Origin: Rubrivirga sp.
Lineage (GTDB): Bacteria > Bacteroidota > Rhodothermia > Rhodothermales > Rubricoccaceae
DNA length: 5,525 nt
Reading direction: 5' to 3'
Assembly: GCA_012269805.1 (NCBI GenBank)
Contig: JAAXJP010000385.1
Location: forward strand, 1-5,525
In this document: positions 1-5,525 of the stretch, piece by piece
How positions within the stretch are numbered: the first letter of the stretch is position 1
Layout: each line of letters starts with the position of its first letter
The notes under the pieces: generated by a model
What the model saw: the letters and a program-made list of their open reading frames with translations, nothing else
What the model was told of the DNA's origin: nothing
Database searches by the model: none
Position numbers and translations under genes: made by a program

Positions 1-651
1 ACCGGTGTAGAGGGTCGCCGAGGTGGTCGCGGCCGTCGGGTCGTCGGCCACGAGCGAGACGAACGTGACGTCGGGGTCGAGGCGGACGAACCCGCCGGTC
101 GTGTCGTTGAGCGCGATCTCGACGCCGGCGATGTTCTCCTCGCCGTCGATGTCGTCGGCGGCGAACGAGAACGAGACCACGGGCCACGTCGTGTCGGGCG
201 GGGCCTCGGCCGAGACCAGCCGGAACGTCGGGTTCGAGTTGACGATCGGGAAGACCGTCCGCGCCGGGCTCTCGTCGACGGCGTCCTGGTCGTCGACGGC
301 GCGGACCTCGACGACGACGTCGGCGGTGCTGGCGCCGAGCGGGATCTCGAGGCGGATCGTCGAGTCGCGCCGGGTCGTCCGGTTCCACCCGTCCTCGGGC
401 GCCGGCGACGCGTCGACCTGGTAGGAACGGACGTCGAAGGCGGTCACGACGCCGTCCGGGTCGGTCCCGGACCACGCGACGTCGACGGTCGAGATAAGGC
501 GGCGGCCGTCGAGGTCCTCACGGAGGTCGTTCGAGCGGACGGCCAGCTCGGTCTCGGGCGCCCGGTTGTCGGCGGCCGAGCCGTCGAAGCCGGCGTCGCA
601 GGCGGCGAGCCCGAGGGCGAGCAGGAAGAAGGCGGGGGCGTGGCGGATCAC
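1..651 (-). CDS. Lipoprotein with Ig/FnIII-like repeats, N-terminal part (3' end beyond window)
   Basis: The reading frame is open from a GTG at 651 to the left edge, giving 217 residues without a stop. The N-terminus MIRHAPAFFLLALGLAAC is a short lipoprotein signal: basic R3/H4, a hydrophobic core at 7-16, and lipobox L15-A16-A17-C18, so C18 should be lipidated. The mature part has two similar beta-rich segments. About 31-135 contains W-S-G-T-D-P-D-G (60-67) and V-R-A-V-D-D (116-121); about 136-217 contains N-S-N-P-T-F (138-143) and A-A-D-D-I-D-G (164-170). These patterns resemble extracellular Ig/FnIII-like domains of lipoproteins in Bacteroidota-type genomes; the exact family is not identified. 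GTG 651 is chosen because the signal peptide starts there and no ATG, GTG or TTG precedes it in frame for at least 20 codons. No Shine-Dalgarno is visible. The gene follows the 741-residue secreted protein in the same direction, 112 bases away, with a probable terminator between them. It probably acts in the envelope, perhaps at the surface as a partner of the two upstream proteins (inference). Confidence 0.85.
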   Translation of the reverse strand, partial: MIRHAPAFFLLALGLAACDAGFDGSAADNRAPETELAVRSNDLREDLDGRRLISTVDVAWSGTDPDGVVTAFDVRSYQVDASPAPEDGWNRTTRRDSTIRLEIPLGASTADVVVEVRAVDDQDAVDESPARTVFPIVNSNPTFRLVSAEAPPDTTWPVVSFSFAADDIDGEENIAGVEIALNDTTGGFVRLDPDVTFVSLVADDPTAATTSATLYTG

Positions 652-673
652 GTGCGCCGGTGGCGGAAGGCGG

Positions 674-711
674 GAGAAAGACCGGCCGGCCCGGTTAAGG
701 GCCGACCGGCC
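674..711 (-). terminator. Probable rho-independent terminator after the 741-aa secreted protein gene
   Basis: Read on the minus strand, the arm at 711-699 (GGCCGGTCGGCCC) pairs with the arm at 692-680 (GGGCCGGCCGGTC). This gives 13 base pairs, two of them G-U in RNA, around the loop TTAACC (698-693). TTTCTC (679-674) follows directly and serves as a modest U-rich tail. On the plus strand the hairpin is preceded by A-rich sequence and followed by GC, so it should act only in the minus direction. It lies about 50 bases beyond the stop codon at 764. Confidence 0.75.
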
Positions 712-720
712 GGAGCGCCC

Positions 721-750
721 GCCTCGGCGCCTCCGTGGGGAGGCCGAGGC
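721..750 (-). repeat. GC-rich hairpin between stop codon and terminator
   Basis: This is an inverted repeat. On the plus strand 721-726 (GCCTCG) pairs with 745-750 (CGAGGC), and 729-734 (GCCTCC) pairs with 739-744 (GGAGGC) around the loop GTGG (735-738). A two-base bulge (727-728) separates the two six-pair stems. It begins 13 bases after the stop codon and has no T-run on either side. Alone it is a poor terminator; it may protect the 3' end of the mRNA or add to the terminator just beyond it. Confidence 0.6.
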
Positions 751-763
751 AGGCCGGGCCGGG

Positions 764-2989
764 TTAGCGGACGACGGCGATGCGGGCCGTGGCGACCTCG
801 CCCGCCGCGTCGAGGCGGAGGACGTAGACGCCCGAGGCGAGCCCGCCGAGGTCGGCGGTCACGCTGTGGGCGCCGGCCGCGCGCGCGCCCTCGGTCACGA
901 CGGCGACCTCGCGGCCCATCGTGTCGAAGAGGCGGAGCGAGACGTCGCCGGCCGTGGCCAGCTCGAACGCCACGCGAGCCTGCGTCGCGGCCGGGTTCGG
1001 GTAGGTGCCCGCGATCCGGACGCTCGACGTCTCGAGGTCGCCCTCACGGGCGACGATGAGCTCGCCGATGTCGTCGGCCGTGTCCGGCGTCAGCTTGTAG
1101 TTGCTGAACGAGTAGTACAGCGGGCCGCGGATGTAGCTCAGCCGGTTCCCGACCATGTAGATCGAGCCCGGGTCGCCCCCCTCGTACGAGATGTCCGACG
1201 AGAGGTCGTCGACGCGGAGGCTGTTCTCGACGGTGCCGTCGGACGAGATGAGGAACTCGCCGAACGGGCCGGCCGGCTCGTCGGCATTCGTCGCGACGAT
1301 CGTGACGTCGGCGAACGTGAGGAGCATGCCCTCGTGCTGCTCAGCCGTGGCGTCGCCGTCGGTGCCGTTGAAGATCGTGGTGGAGACCTCCTTGTAGCCG
1401 AGCGGGTCGCCGGTGCCGGTCCGCTCGTAGGTCACGTCCAGCAGCGTCGTCAGGCCGAACTCCTCGGAGACGCGCGCCTCGGTGATCGTGATCTGGTCAC
1501 CGACGGCGAGGTCGGTGCCCTCCTCGAACTCGACGAAGACGCCCGAGAACGGGCTGAGCGACGCGTCGTCCTGGATCGTGAGGTACGTGCCCTCGTCGTC
1601 CAGGACGCTCTGGACCGTGGCGTCGAGGTCGAAGGTGACCGGCTCGGCCGTCGTGATGCCGCTCCCACCGGGGCCGCCGTCGGGCGTGGCCTGGACCTGG
1701 AAGATCGACGAGATCGGGCCGTCGACCACGAGGCGCGTGACCGGCTCGCTGGCCGGCGTCGTGGCGCCGTCGCTGTCAGAGGCCGTGACCGAGTAGGTCA
1801 CGAAGTCGCCGGCCGCGAGGCCCGTGATCGTCCCCTCGTAGACGTCGCCCTCGACGTTCGTGAGCGTGACGTCGCCCGAGCCGCCGCCCGAGGTCGTGTA
1901 GGAGACGGTGACGGACGCGACCGTGGTCTCGGCCGTGGCCGGCACGACCGTCGCGCGGACCGTCGCGCCGTCGGTCGTGGCGAGGCCCGTGTCCTCGAGC
2001 GTCACGATCGGCGGGGCGACGGCGATCTCGAAGTCCTCATCCTCGAACGGGACAATGTTGAAGACGGCCTCGTCTGGGACCGAGAAGTCGAACGGGTCGT
2101 CGCCCTGGAAGACGAGGAAGCCCTGGAGGTTGACGACGCCGGCCGTCGGCGGGTTGAACGGGGTGTCGATGCAGCTCGGCGCGTCGCCGCCCGGGAAGTA
2201 GTCCTCGCCGCGGTCGTTCCGGAAGCAGACCGAAATGTCGTACTGGTTGATGGCCGCGTCCTCACCCGGCGCGGAGTACAGGACGTCGATCCGATCCCCA
2301 CCGAGGCCCTGGGCGCCGATGATCTCGACGCCCTCGAACCGGACGTACTGGTTGACGTAGTCCGGGAAGATGGACCAGTCGAGCTGCGACTGGGCGTCGG
2401 TGCCCGAGCCGTAGGTGTCGTGGATGTCGGCCGGGGTGATCGTGATCGGCTGGAGGATCGGGTCCTCCGGGCCGTAGGCGGTGCCGGTCGCGGTCGCCGA
2501 CTCCAGGTCGATCTGGAGCGCGTACCCGCCGCTGCCCGTGAACGGGGCGACCTCGCCGCAGAACACGACCTCGTCGCCTACAAAGAACTGGCGGACCGTG
2601 CCGCCCGTCTGCTCGTCGTTGATGAGGAGGCCCATGCCCTCGGGGCCCTCCGTCGCCGCGGCCACGTCGCGGACAAAGATCTGGACCGAGTTCGGGATGC
2701 CCTCGCTGTTGAGGCTCCGGACGCCGGAGAGGAGCGGGTTCGTCATCACGACGGCCGTGACCTCGACGGTCTCGCCGACGAGGTCGTTCTGGAGAAGGTC
2801 CTGGGCCTGCTCGATGGTGACGTCCTCACCGGCCGCGTTGAGGGCGTCGATGTTGTCCTGCGGGACGGCCGTGATCTCGTCGATCGTGACCCGCTGGAAG
2901 TCGGTGCCCTCCGTGCCGGTGCACTGGGCCGCCGCGGGTGCGGCGAACGCCAGCACGGCGCCGAGGGTGAGAAGAGTAGCGGTACGCAT
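764..2989 (-). CDS. Secreted multi-domain beta protein with T9SS type A sorting domain (741 aa)
   Basis: Residues 1-21 (MRTATLLTLGAVLAFAAPAAA) are a type I signal peptide, probably cut before Q22. The ATG at 2989 is chosen because the signal starts there; an in-frame GTG at 3034 would put 15 non-signal residues in front. Segments 71-170 and 211-325 look like OB-fold-type beta domains. About 328-422 is Ig/FnIII-like (A-T-V-R-A-T-V-V-P, then T-Y-S-V-T-A-S-D-S-D-G). Segments 448-535 and 536-645 again resemble OB-fold units of the kind found beside extracellular nucleases, with Y-L-T-I-Q-D-D (469-475) and V-G-D-Q-I-T-I-T (496-503). Residues 660-741 are a type A sorting domain: Y-P-N-P (663-666), L-R-L-F-D-T-M-G-R-E-V (685-695) and L-A-S-G-V-Y-V-L-R-L (717-726). 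Such domains direct cargo through the type IX translocon and are removed by the PorU sortase (family knowledge). Cysteines 23, 144, 255 and 273 could form disulfides. No nuclease or other catalytic motif is seen, so the role is probably binding or structural. It lies 66 bases after the upstream gene with no terminator between, so the two are probably co-transcribed. Confidence 0.92.
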   Translation of the reverse strand: MRTATLLTLGAVLAFAAPAAAQCTGTEGTDFQRVTIDEITAVPQDNIDALNAAGEDVTIEQAQDLLQNDLVGETVEVTAVVMTNPLLSGVRSLNSEGIPNSVQIFVRDVAAATEGPEGMGLLINDEQTGGTVRQFFVGDEVVFCGEVAPFTGSGGYALQIDLESATATGTAYGPEDPILQPITITPADIHDTYGSGTDAQSQLDWSIFPDYVNQYVRFEGVEIIGAQGLGGDRIDVLYSAPGEDAAINQYDISVCFRNDRGEDYFPGGDAPSCIDTPFNPPTAGVVNLQGFLVFQGDDPFDFSVPDEAVFNIVPFEDEDFEIAVAPPIVTLEDTGLATTDGATVRATVVPATAETTVASVTVSYTTSGGGSGDVTLTNVEGDVYEGTITGLAAGDFVTYSVTASDSDGATTPASEPVTRLVVDGPISSIFQVQATPDGGPGGSGITTAEPVTFDLDATVQSVLDDEGTYLTIQDDASLSPFSGVFVEFEEGTDLAVGDQITITEARVSEEFGLTTLLDVTYERTGTGDPLGYKEVSTTIFNGTDGDATAEQHEGMLLTFADVTIVATNADEPAGPFGEFLISSDGTVENSLRVDDLSSDISYEGGDPGSIYMVGNRLSYIRGPLYYSFSNYKLTPDTADDIGELIVAREGDLETSSVRIAGTYPNPAATQARVAFELATAGDVSLRLFDTMGREVAVVTEGARAAGAHSVTADLGGLASGVYVLRLDAAGEVATARIAVVR

Positions 2990-3055
2990 GGGCGTGGGGT
3001 GTGGTGAAGGGAAGGGGTCGAGAGAGTCGGTCACGGGGGGCGCTCGGGCCGTTCG
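2990..3055 (-). other. Intergenic leader, G-poor and without Shine-Dalgarno
   Basis: These 66 bases separate the TAG of the upstream gene from the ATG at 2989. I see no hairpin of more than about four pairs and no T-run, so transcription probably continues through. The last 39 bases before the ATG (3028-2990) contain only three G on the coding strand and consist mainly of C and T. No Shine-Dalgarno is present. A-poor but unstructured leaders fit the weak Shine-Dalgarno use known in Bacteroidota-type bacteria. Confidence 0.6.
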
Positions 3056-5311
3056 CTAGCGCAGGATCACGAACTTGCCCGTCTCGACCTCGCCCGTGTC
3101 GAGGTCGCGGACGGAGAACAGGTAGAGCCCGGACGAGAGCCGGAGCGCGTTGTCGGAGAGGAGGTCCCAGGCGTGGATCCCGCCGGCGACCTCGCGGCCC
3201 TCGGCCGAGAAGTCCTGGAACCAGCGGGTGTCGCCCACATAGGTCTCGGCGTCGTGCTCGAACTCGGTCACGACCTCGCCGGCGAGCGTGTAGACGCGGA
3301 TCTCGCAGCGCGCCGGGAGCCCGGTGAAGTACAGCTTCCGCTGGGTCGAGAGCGGGCCGTCCCACGCGGCCTGGACGCGGTAGGGGTTGGGAAACACGCC
3401 GACGGCCCGCTCCTCGCCCGCCTCGGCGGGCGCGGCGCCGGGGAACACGCGGACGGCGTTCGAGGCGACGGACGACTCGAGCGAGCGGAGCCCGCTCTGC
3501 GGGTCGCCCGCGTCGAAGGCCGTCACGGCGAACGCGTACTGCCAGCCGTCGAGGAGGCCGTCGGCCTCGAACCGGTACTCGTAGGTCGCCGGGTCGTTGG
3601 GGAACGTCGCGGGCGTGCCGAGGCGGATGTCCTCGAACCCGTTGTTGAACCCGACCTCGTTGCCCTCGCGGTCGTACTGGGCGATGAGCCCGGCGTCGCC
3701 GAGGATGTTGCCGTCGGCGTCGTCGCCGGGGTCGGAGCGGTAGATCCGGTAGCCCTCGAAGTCCTGGAGGCCGGTCACGGGGTCGCGCGAGTCCTCGGCG
3801 GCGGCGCTCCAGTAGAGGACGGCCGTGCCCTGCTCGAGCTCGACGCGGAGGGCCGGCGAGGCCGGCGGGCTCGGGATGAGGTAGCGGTCGAGGACGCCGT
3901 TGCCGTTGAGGTCCTCGTCGGCGTCGAGCTCGCCGTCGTAGTCGGCGTCCTCGCCGGCGTAGGTCTCCTGGGCCCAGAACACGTTGTTGCGGAGGAGCGC
4001 GCGCGAGGCCTCGGTGTCGGTCTGACGGCCGGCCGGGACCGTCTGGAACTCGTCGGGCTTCAGCGCGGCCACGAGCGCGAAGGTGACGGTCACGCTCCGG
4101 CCCGGCGCCAGCTCGGCGAACGGGCCGACCGACGTGAGGCCGATCCAGTTGCCCTGCGCGAGCGTGCCATCGGTCTGGAGCCGGCCCTCGCCGCTGCCGG
4201 CGCCGAGGAAGGCGGCCTGGGCGGCCTCGTAGGCGTCCTGCGTCTCGAACGCCGCCGGGTCCGGGAAGGGCGTCTGCATCCGGCGGTACCGCTCGAGGTC
4301 GTCCTGCGGGCGCCCGAGGTTGGGGTCGGCGTCGCCGAAGAGCCAGAAGCGGGGGTTGAACACCGGCGCCGGGAGGCCGAGCGCCTCGTACCGGTCGGCC
4401 ACGAACGGGTGGAAAAAGCGCGTCTCGGCCGAGCGGCCCGCGCCGCCGGCGTCCTCCCACTCGGCCCCGAGGAAGGCGATCGAGCCGTAGGTGTTGAGGC
4501 TCTCCTCCTGCCCGCCCGCGTTGAACGCGTAGCTGACGTACTGGCTGTCGGGCGCCGGCACGACGAGGTCGCCCGAGCCCGCCTCGTAGGTCGGGTAGCC
4601 GAGCACGCCGCGCGCGCCCTTGTTGAAGAACGCGCCGCCGGACTCGGTCGTCGTCACCACGTTGCGGACGACGAGGTCATCCCAGAGCCCGACCCAGACG
4701 TCCTGGATGGGCTGGTCGGAAACGTTTGTGATCTCGTACTCGACGATGACGAAGTACTCCGTGAACGGGAAGCTCCAGGCGTACGAGCGCTGCTCGACGT
4801 CGAGCCCGAGCCGGTTCTGGACGTCCGGCAGCGGCGTGCTCGTGCCCGGCAAGAGGGCCAGGGTGTCGACGTAGCTCGTCAGGAAGTCCTGCTGGCTGAC
4901 GGCGTGCGGCGAGAAGAACGGGCTCGTCGCCAGCGACGAGCGCCGCGTGAACACGTCCGTCTGCGCGAACTCGAAGCCCGAGCCGCCCGGCGTGTAGCCG
5001 CCCGAGGTGGTCACGGCGCCGGTCCGGACCGTCACGACGCCGTCGGCGCGGCGGCCGCCGACCCAGAGGCCGGCCTCGAAGAGGTGCTCAATGCCGGAGT
5101 CGAGGGGGTACTCGAACGACGGGAGCCCGGCGGGGTCGCCCGAGACGCCCGGCCGGCCGAGCGTGCCGACGTTGGTGACGGAGAGGCCCGTGTCGCCCAC
5201 GTCCGTGGCGATCCGCTCGAAAGGCTGGGCGCCGGCCTCGGAGGCCGCCGTCAAGGCGGTGAGGGCGGCGGCCAGGAACGTCGCCGCGCGAGCGGCCCGT
5301 CGGAAGGTCAT
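3056..5311 (-). CDS. Large surface protein with EF-hand-like loop, FnIII-like domain and T9SS sorting domain (751 aa)
   Basis: Residues 1-29 form a type I signal peptide (R4, R5, R8, hydrophobic 10-20, ending A-G-A-Q). About 30-450 is a large uncharacterised beta-rich region with aromatic motifs S-Y-A-W-S-F-P-F-T-E-Y-F (176-187), V-W-V-G-L-W-D-D (205-212) and R-F-W-L-F-G-D-A-D-P (321-330). Residues 455-466 (DADYDGELDADE) fit a canonical EF-hand loop (D1, D3, D5, G6, D9, E12); a second, weaker loop follows at 467-475. About 486-622 is FnIII-like, with Y-R-I-Y-R-S-D (521-527) and W-Q-Y-A-F-A-V-T-A-F-D (590-600). Residues 636-751 are a sorting domain: V-F-P-N-P-Y-R (639-645), I-R-V-Y-T-L-A-G-E-V-V (671-681), S-S-G-L-Y-L-F-S-V (726-734) and the end G-K-F-V-I-L-R. 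At about 115 residues it is longer than the usual 70-80. C669 is the only cysteine. The protein should be exported by the type IX system and held at the surface; its function is unknown. The start at 5311 is set by the signal peptide; the in-frame TTG at 5365 overlaps the predicted -10 box. It is probably the first gene of an operon with the 741-residue protein. Confidence 0.92.
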   Translation of the reverse strand: MTFRRAARAATFLAAALTALTAASEAGAQPFERIATDVGDTGLSVTNVGTLGRPGVSGDPAGLPSFEYPLDSGIEHLFEAGLWVGGRRADGVVTVRTGAVTTSGGYTPGGSGFEFAQTDVFTRRSSLATSPFFSPHAVSQQDFLTSYVDTLALLPGTSTPLPDVQNRLGLDVEQRSYAWSFPFTEYFVIVEYEITNVSDQPIQDVWVGLWDDLVVRNVVTTTESGGAFFNKGARGVLGYPTYEAGSGDLVVPAPDSQYVSYAFNAGGQEESLNTYGSIAFLGAEWEDAGGAGRSAETRFFHPFVADRYEALGLPAPVFNPRFWLFGDADPNLGRPQDDLERYRRMQTPFPDPAAFETQDAYEAAQAAFLGAGSGEGRLQTDGTLAQGNWIGLTSVGPFAELAPGRSVTVTFALVAALKPDEFQTVPAGRQTDTEASRALLRNNVFWAQETYAGEDADYDGELDADEDLNGNGVLDRYLIPSPPASPALRVELEQGTAVLYWSAAAEDSRDPVTGLQDFEGYRIYRSDPGDDADGNILGDAGLIAQYDREGNEVGFNNGFEDIRLGTPATFPNDPATYEYRFEADGLLDGWQYAFAVTAFDAGDPQSGLRSLESSVASNAVRVFPGAAPAEAGEERAVGVFPNPYRVQAAWDGPLSTQRKLYFTGLPARCEIRVYTLAGEVVTEFEHDAETYVGDTRWFQDFSAEGREVAGGIHAWDLLSDNALRLSSGLYLFSVRDLDTGEVETGKFVILR

Positions 5312-5355
5312 GGGGCAGAGAACCTGTGGGAGGCGTGGCCGGGGACTCCGGCCAT
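5308..5355 (-). CDS. Possible 15-codon leader ORF overlapping the 751-aa gene start
   Basis: An ATG at 5355 opens a short frame encoding MAGVPGHASHRFSAP. Its TGA (5310-5308) overlaps the ATG of the surface protein gene in the sequence ATGA, the classic arrangement for coupled re-initiation. If the candidate promoter is right, this ATG lies within a few bases of the transcript 5' end and would be nearly leaderless. Many codons end in G or C, but at this length that is weak evidence. It carries no run of a single amino acid of the kind seen in attenuator peptides. It may be chance. Confidence 0.25.
   Translation of the reverse strand: MAGVPGHASHRFSAP
5336..5354 (-). repeat. Perfect 7-bp hairpin in the 5' leader
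   Basis: On the minus strand TGGCCGG (5354-5348) pairs with CCGGCCA (5342-5336) around the five-base loop AGTCC. It would form within a few bases of the predicted transcript 5' end and covers two bases of the possible leader-ORF ATG at 5355-5353. It could stabilise the mRNA or modulate initiation at that ATG. No U-tract follows, so it is not a terminator. Confidence 0.55.
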
Positions 5356-5363
5356 GTCGGGTC

Positions 5364-5391
5364 AATGTATCGAGGCCGGCAGGGGACTCAA
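5364..5391 (-). promoter_or_regulatory. Candidate promoter for the surface-protein operon
   Basis: Read on the minus strand, TTGAGT (5391-5386) is followed after 16 bases by TACATT (5369-5364), one of the few AT-rich patches in this region. TACATTG also resembles the Bacteroidota -7 element TAnnTTTG with one T missing, and TTG upstream fits the matching -33 element. Transcription would start near 5357 and give a leader of about 45 bases before the ATG at 5311. The call rests on pattern alone. Confidence 0.5.
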
Positions 5392-5493
5392 GGGAGGCCG
5401 GGTGAAGTGACGGTGCCGTAACCCCGAGGTCCGGGGCGGTTCCTCGTGCCCTGCCGGGAAGCGGGTCCGAGCGGCCTCTCGCGCGGGGCGGGC

Positions 5494-5525
5494 GTGGTGA
5501 CGGCGCTGAAGACGGACCCGCGCCT
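5494..5525 (+). CDS. Possible start of a divergent plus-strand gene, truncated by the window edge
   Basis: The plus-strand frame is open from just after a TAA at 5419-5421 to the window end. Possible GTG starts lie at 5446, 5494 and 5497. From 5497 it reads VTALKTDPR, which loosely resembles the first strand of RecX-type regulatory proteins (pattern of the kind x-I-T-x-I-x-x-x-x-x before an R and a D-G). Only about ten residues are visible, so this cannot separate a real gene from chance. The rest of 5392-5493 shows no other convincing gene on either strand, only a weak five-pair hairpin at 5422-5436. Confidence 0.15.
   Translation, partial: MVTALKTDPR

Noticed and set aside
2918..2989. Lipoprotein lipobox in the 741-residue protein (cysteine at residue 23)
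   Set aside because: The residues before the cysteine are A-A-A-Q. Glutamine at -1 is not accepted in a lipobox, so type I cleavage is more likely.
566..3007. Plus-strand open frame of 813 codons antisense to the 741-residue gene
   Set aside because: Its product is a monotonous mix of R, A, D, E, G and V with no domain, signal peptide or motif. Long antisense frames arise by codon bias in GC-rich DNA, and the minus-strand frame has a signal peptide, beta domains and a sorting domain.
2990..3034. Upstream GTG start at 3034 for the 741-residue protein
   Set aside because: It would put 15 proline-rich residues before an intact signal peptide. The ATG at 2989 starts exactly at the signal.
2990..3055. 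Terminator between the two large genes
   Set aside because: Only four-pair stems such as CGCT/AGCG can be drawn, with no T-run on the minus strand.
2826..4460. Minus-strand open frame of 544 codons across the junction of the two large genes
   Set aside because: It is an R/P/G-rich out-of-frame shadow that covers parts of both real genes and has no recognisable feature.
5312..5365. Upstream TTG start at 5365 for the 751-residue protein
   Set aside because: It would place 18 residues before the signal peptide, and the TTG overlaps the predicted -10 element.
3173..5410. Plus-strand open frame of 745 codons antisense to the 751-residue gene
   Set aside because: It has the same low-complexity composition and runs past the start of the real gene through its predicted promoter. 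The opposite strand encodes recognisable domains.

Overview
The window is very GC-rich and is filled almost entirely by genes on the minus strand. Two complete genes encode large secreted proteins that end in C-terminal sorting domains of the type IX (Por) secretion system, and a third encodes a lipoprotein. The sorting domains place the source in the Bacteroidota/Rhodothermota/Ignavibacteria group. Combined with the GC content, a Rhodothermota member (Rubricoccaceae-like, for example Rubrivirga or Rubricoccus) is the best guess. That assignment is inference. No rRNA, tRNA, CRISPR array, transposase or phage gene is visible.

Layout, read in the direction of transcription (right to left). The right edge (about 5392-5525) has no confident gene; the start of a divergent plus-strand gene is possible at the very end. 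A candidate promoter (5364-5391) lies in a rare AT-containing patch. It is followed by a short GC hairpin and a possible 15-codon leader ORF whose stop overlaps the next start as ATGA. Then comes a 751-residue surface protein (5311-3056) with an EF-hand-like calcium loop, a fibronectin-III-like domain and a sorting domain. After a 66-base gap that is strikingly poor in G on the coding strand and holds no terminator comes a 741-residue protein (2989-764), apparently built from two pairs of OB-like beta domains around an Ig-like module, also with a sorting domain. Two stacked hairpins follow (750-721 and 711-680), the second with a U-rich tail, so a rho-independent terminator is likely. Only 22 bases later a GTG starts a lipoprotein (651 to beyond the left edge) with a clear lipobox and Ig-like repeats.

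The three products look like one cell-envelope locus: two cargo proteins exported across the outer membrane by the type IX machinery and probably anchored at the surface, and one lipidated partner. None has a recognisable enzyme active site, so a structural, adhesive or binding role is more likely than catalysis. The least ordinary points are the terminator placed just before the lipoprotein start, the near-leaderless leader ORF in front of the first gene, and the internal duplication in the second protein.
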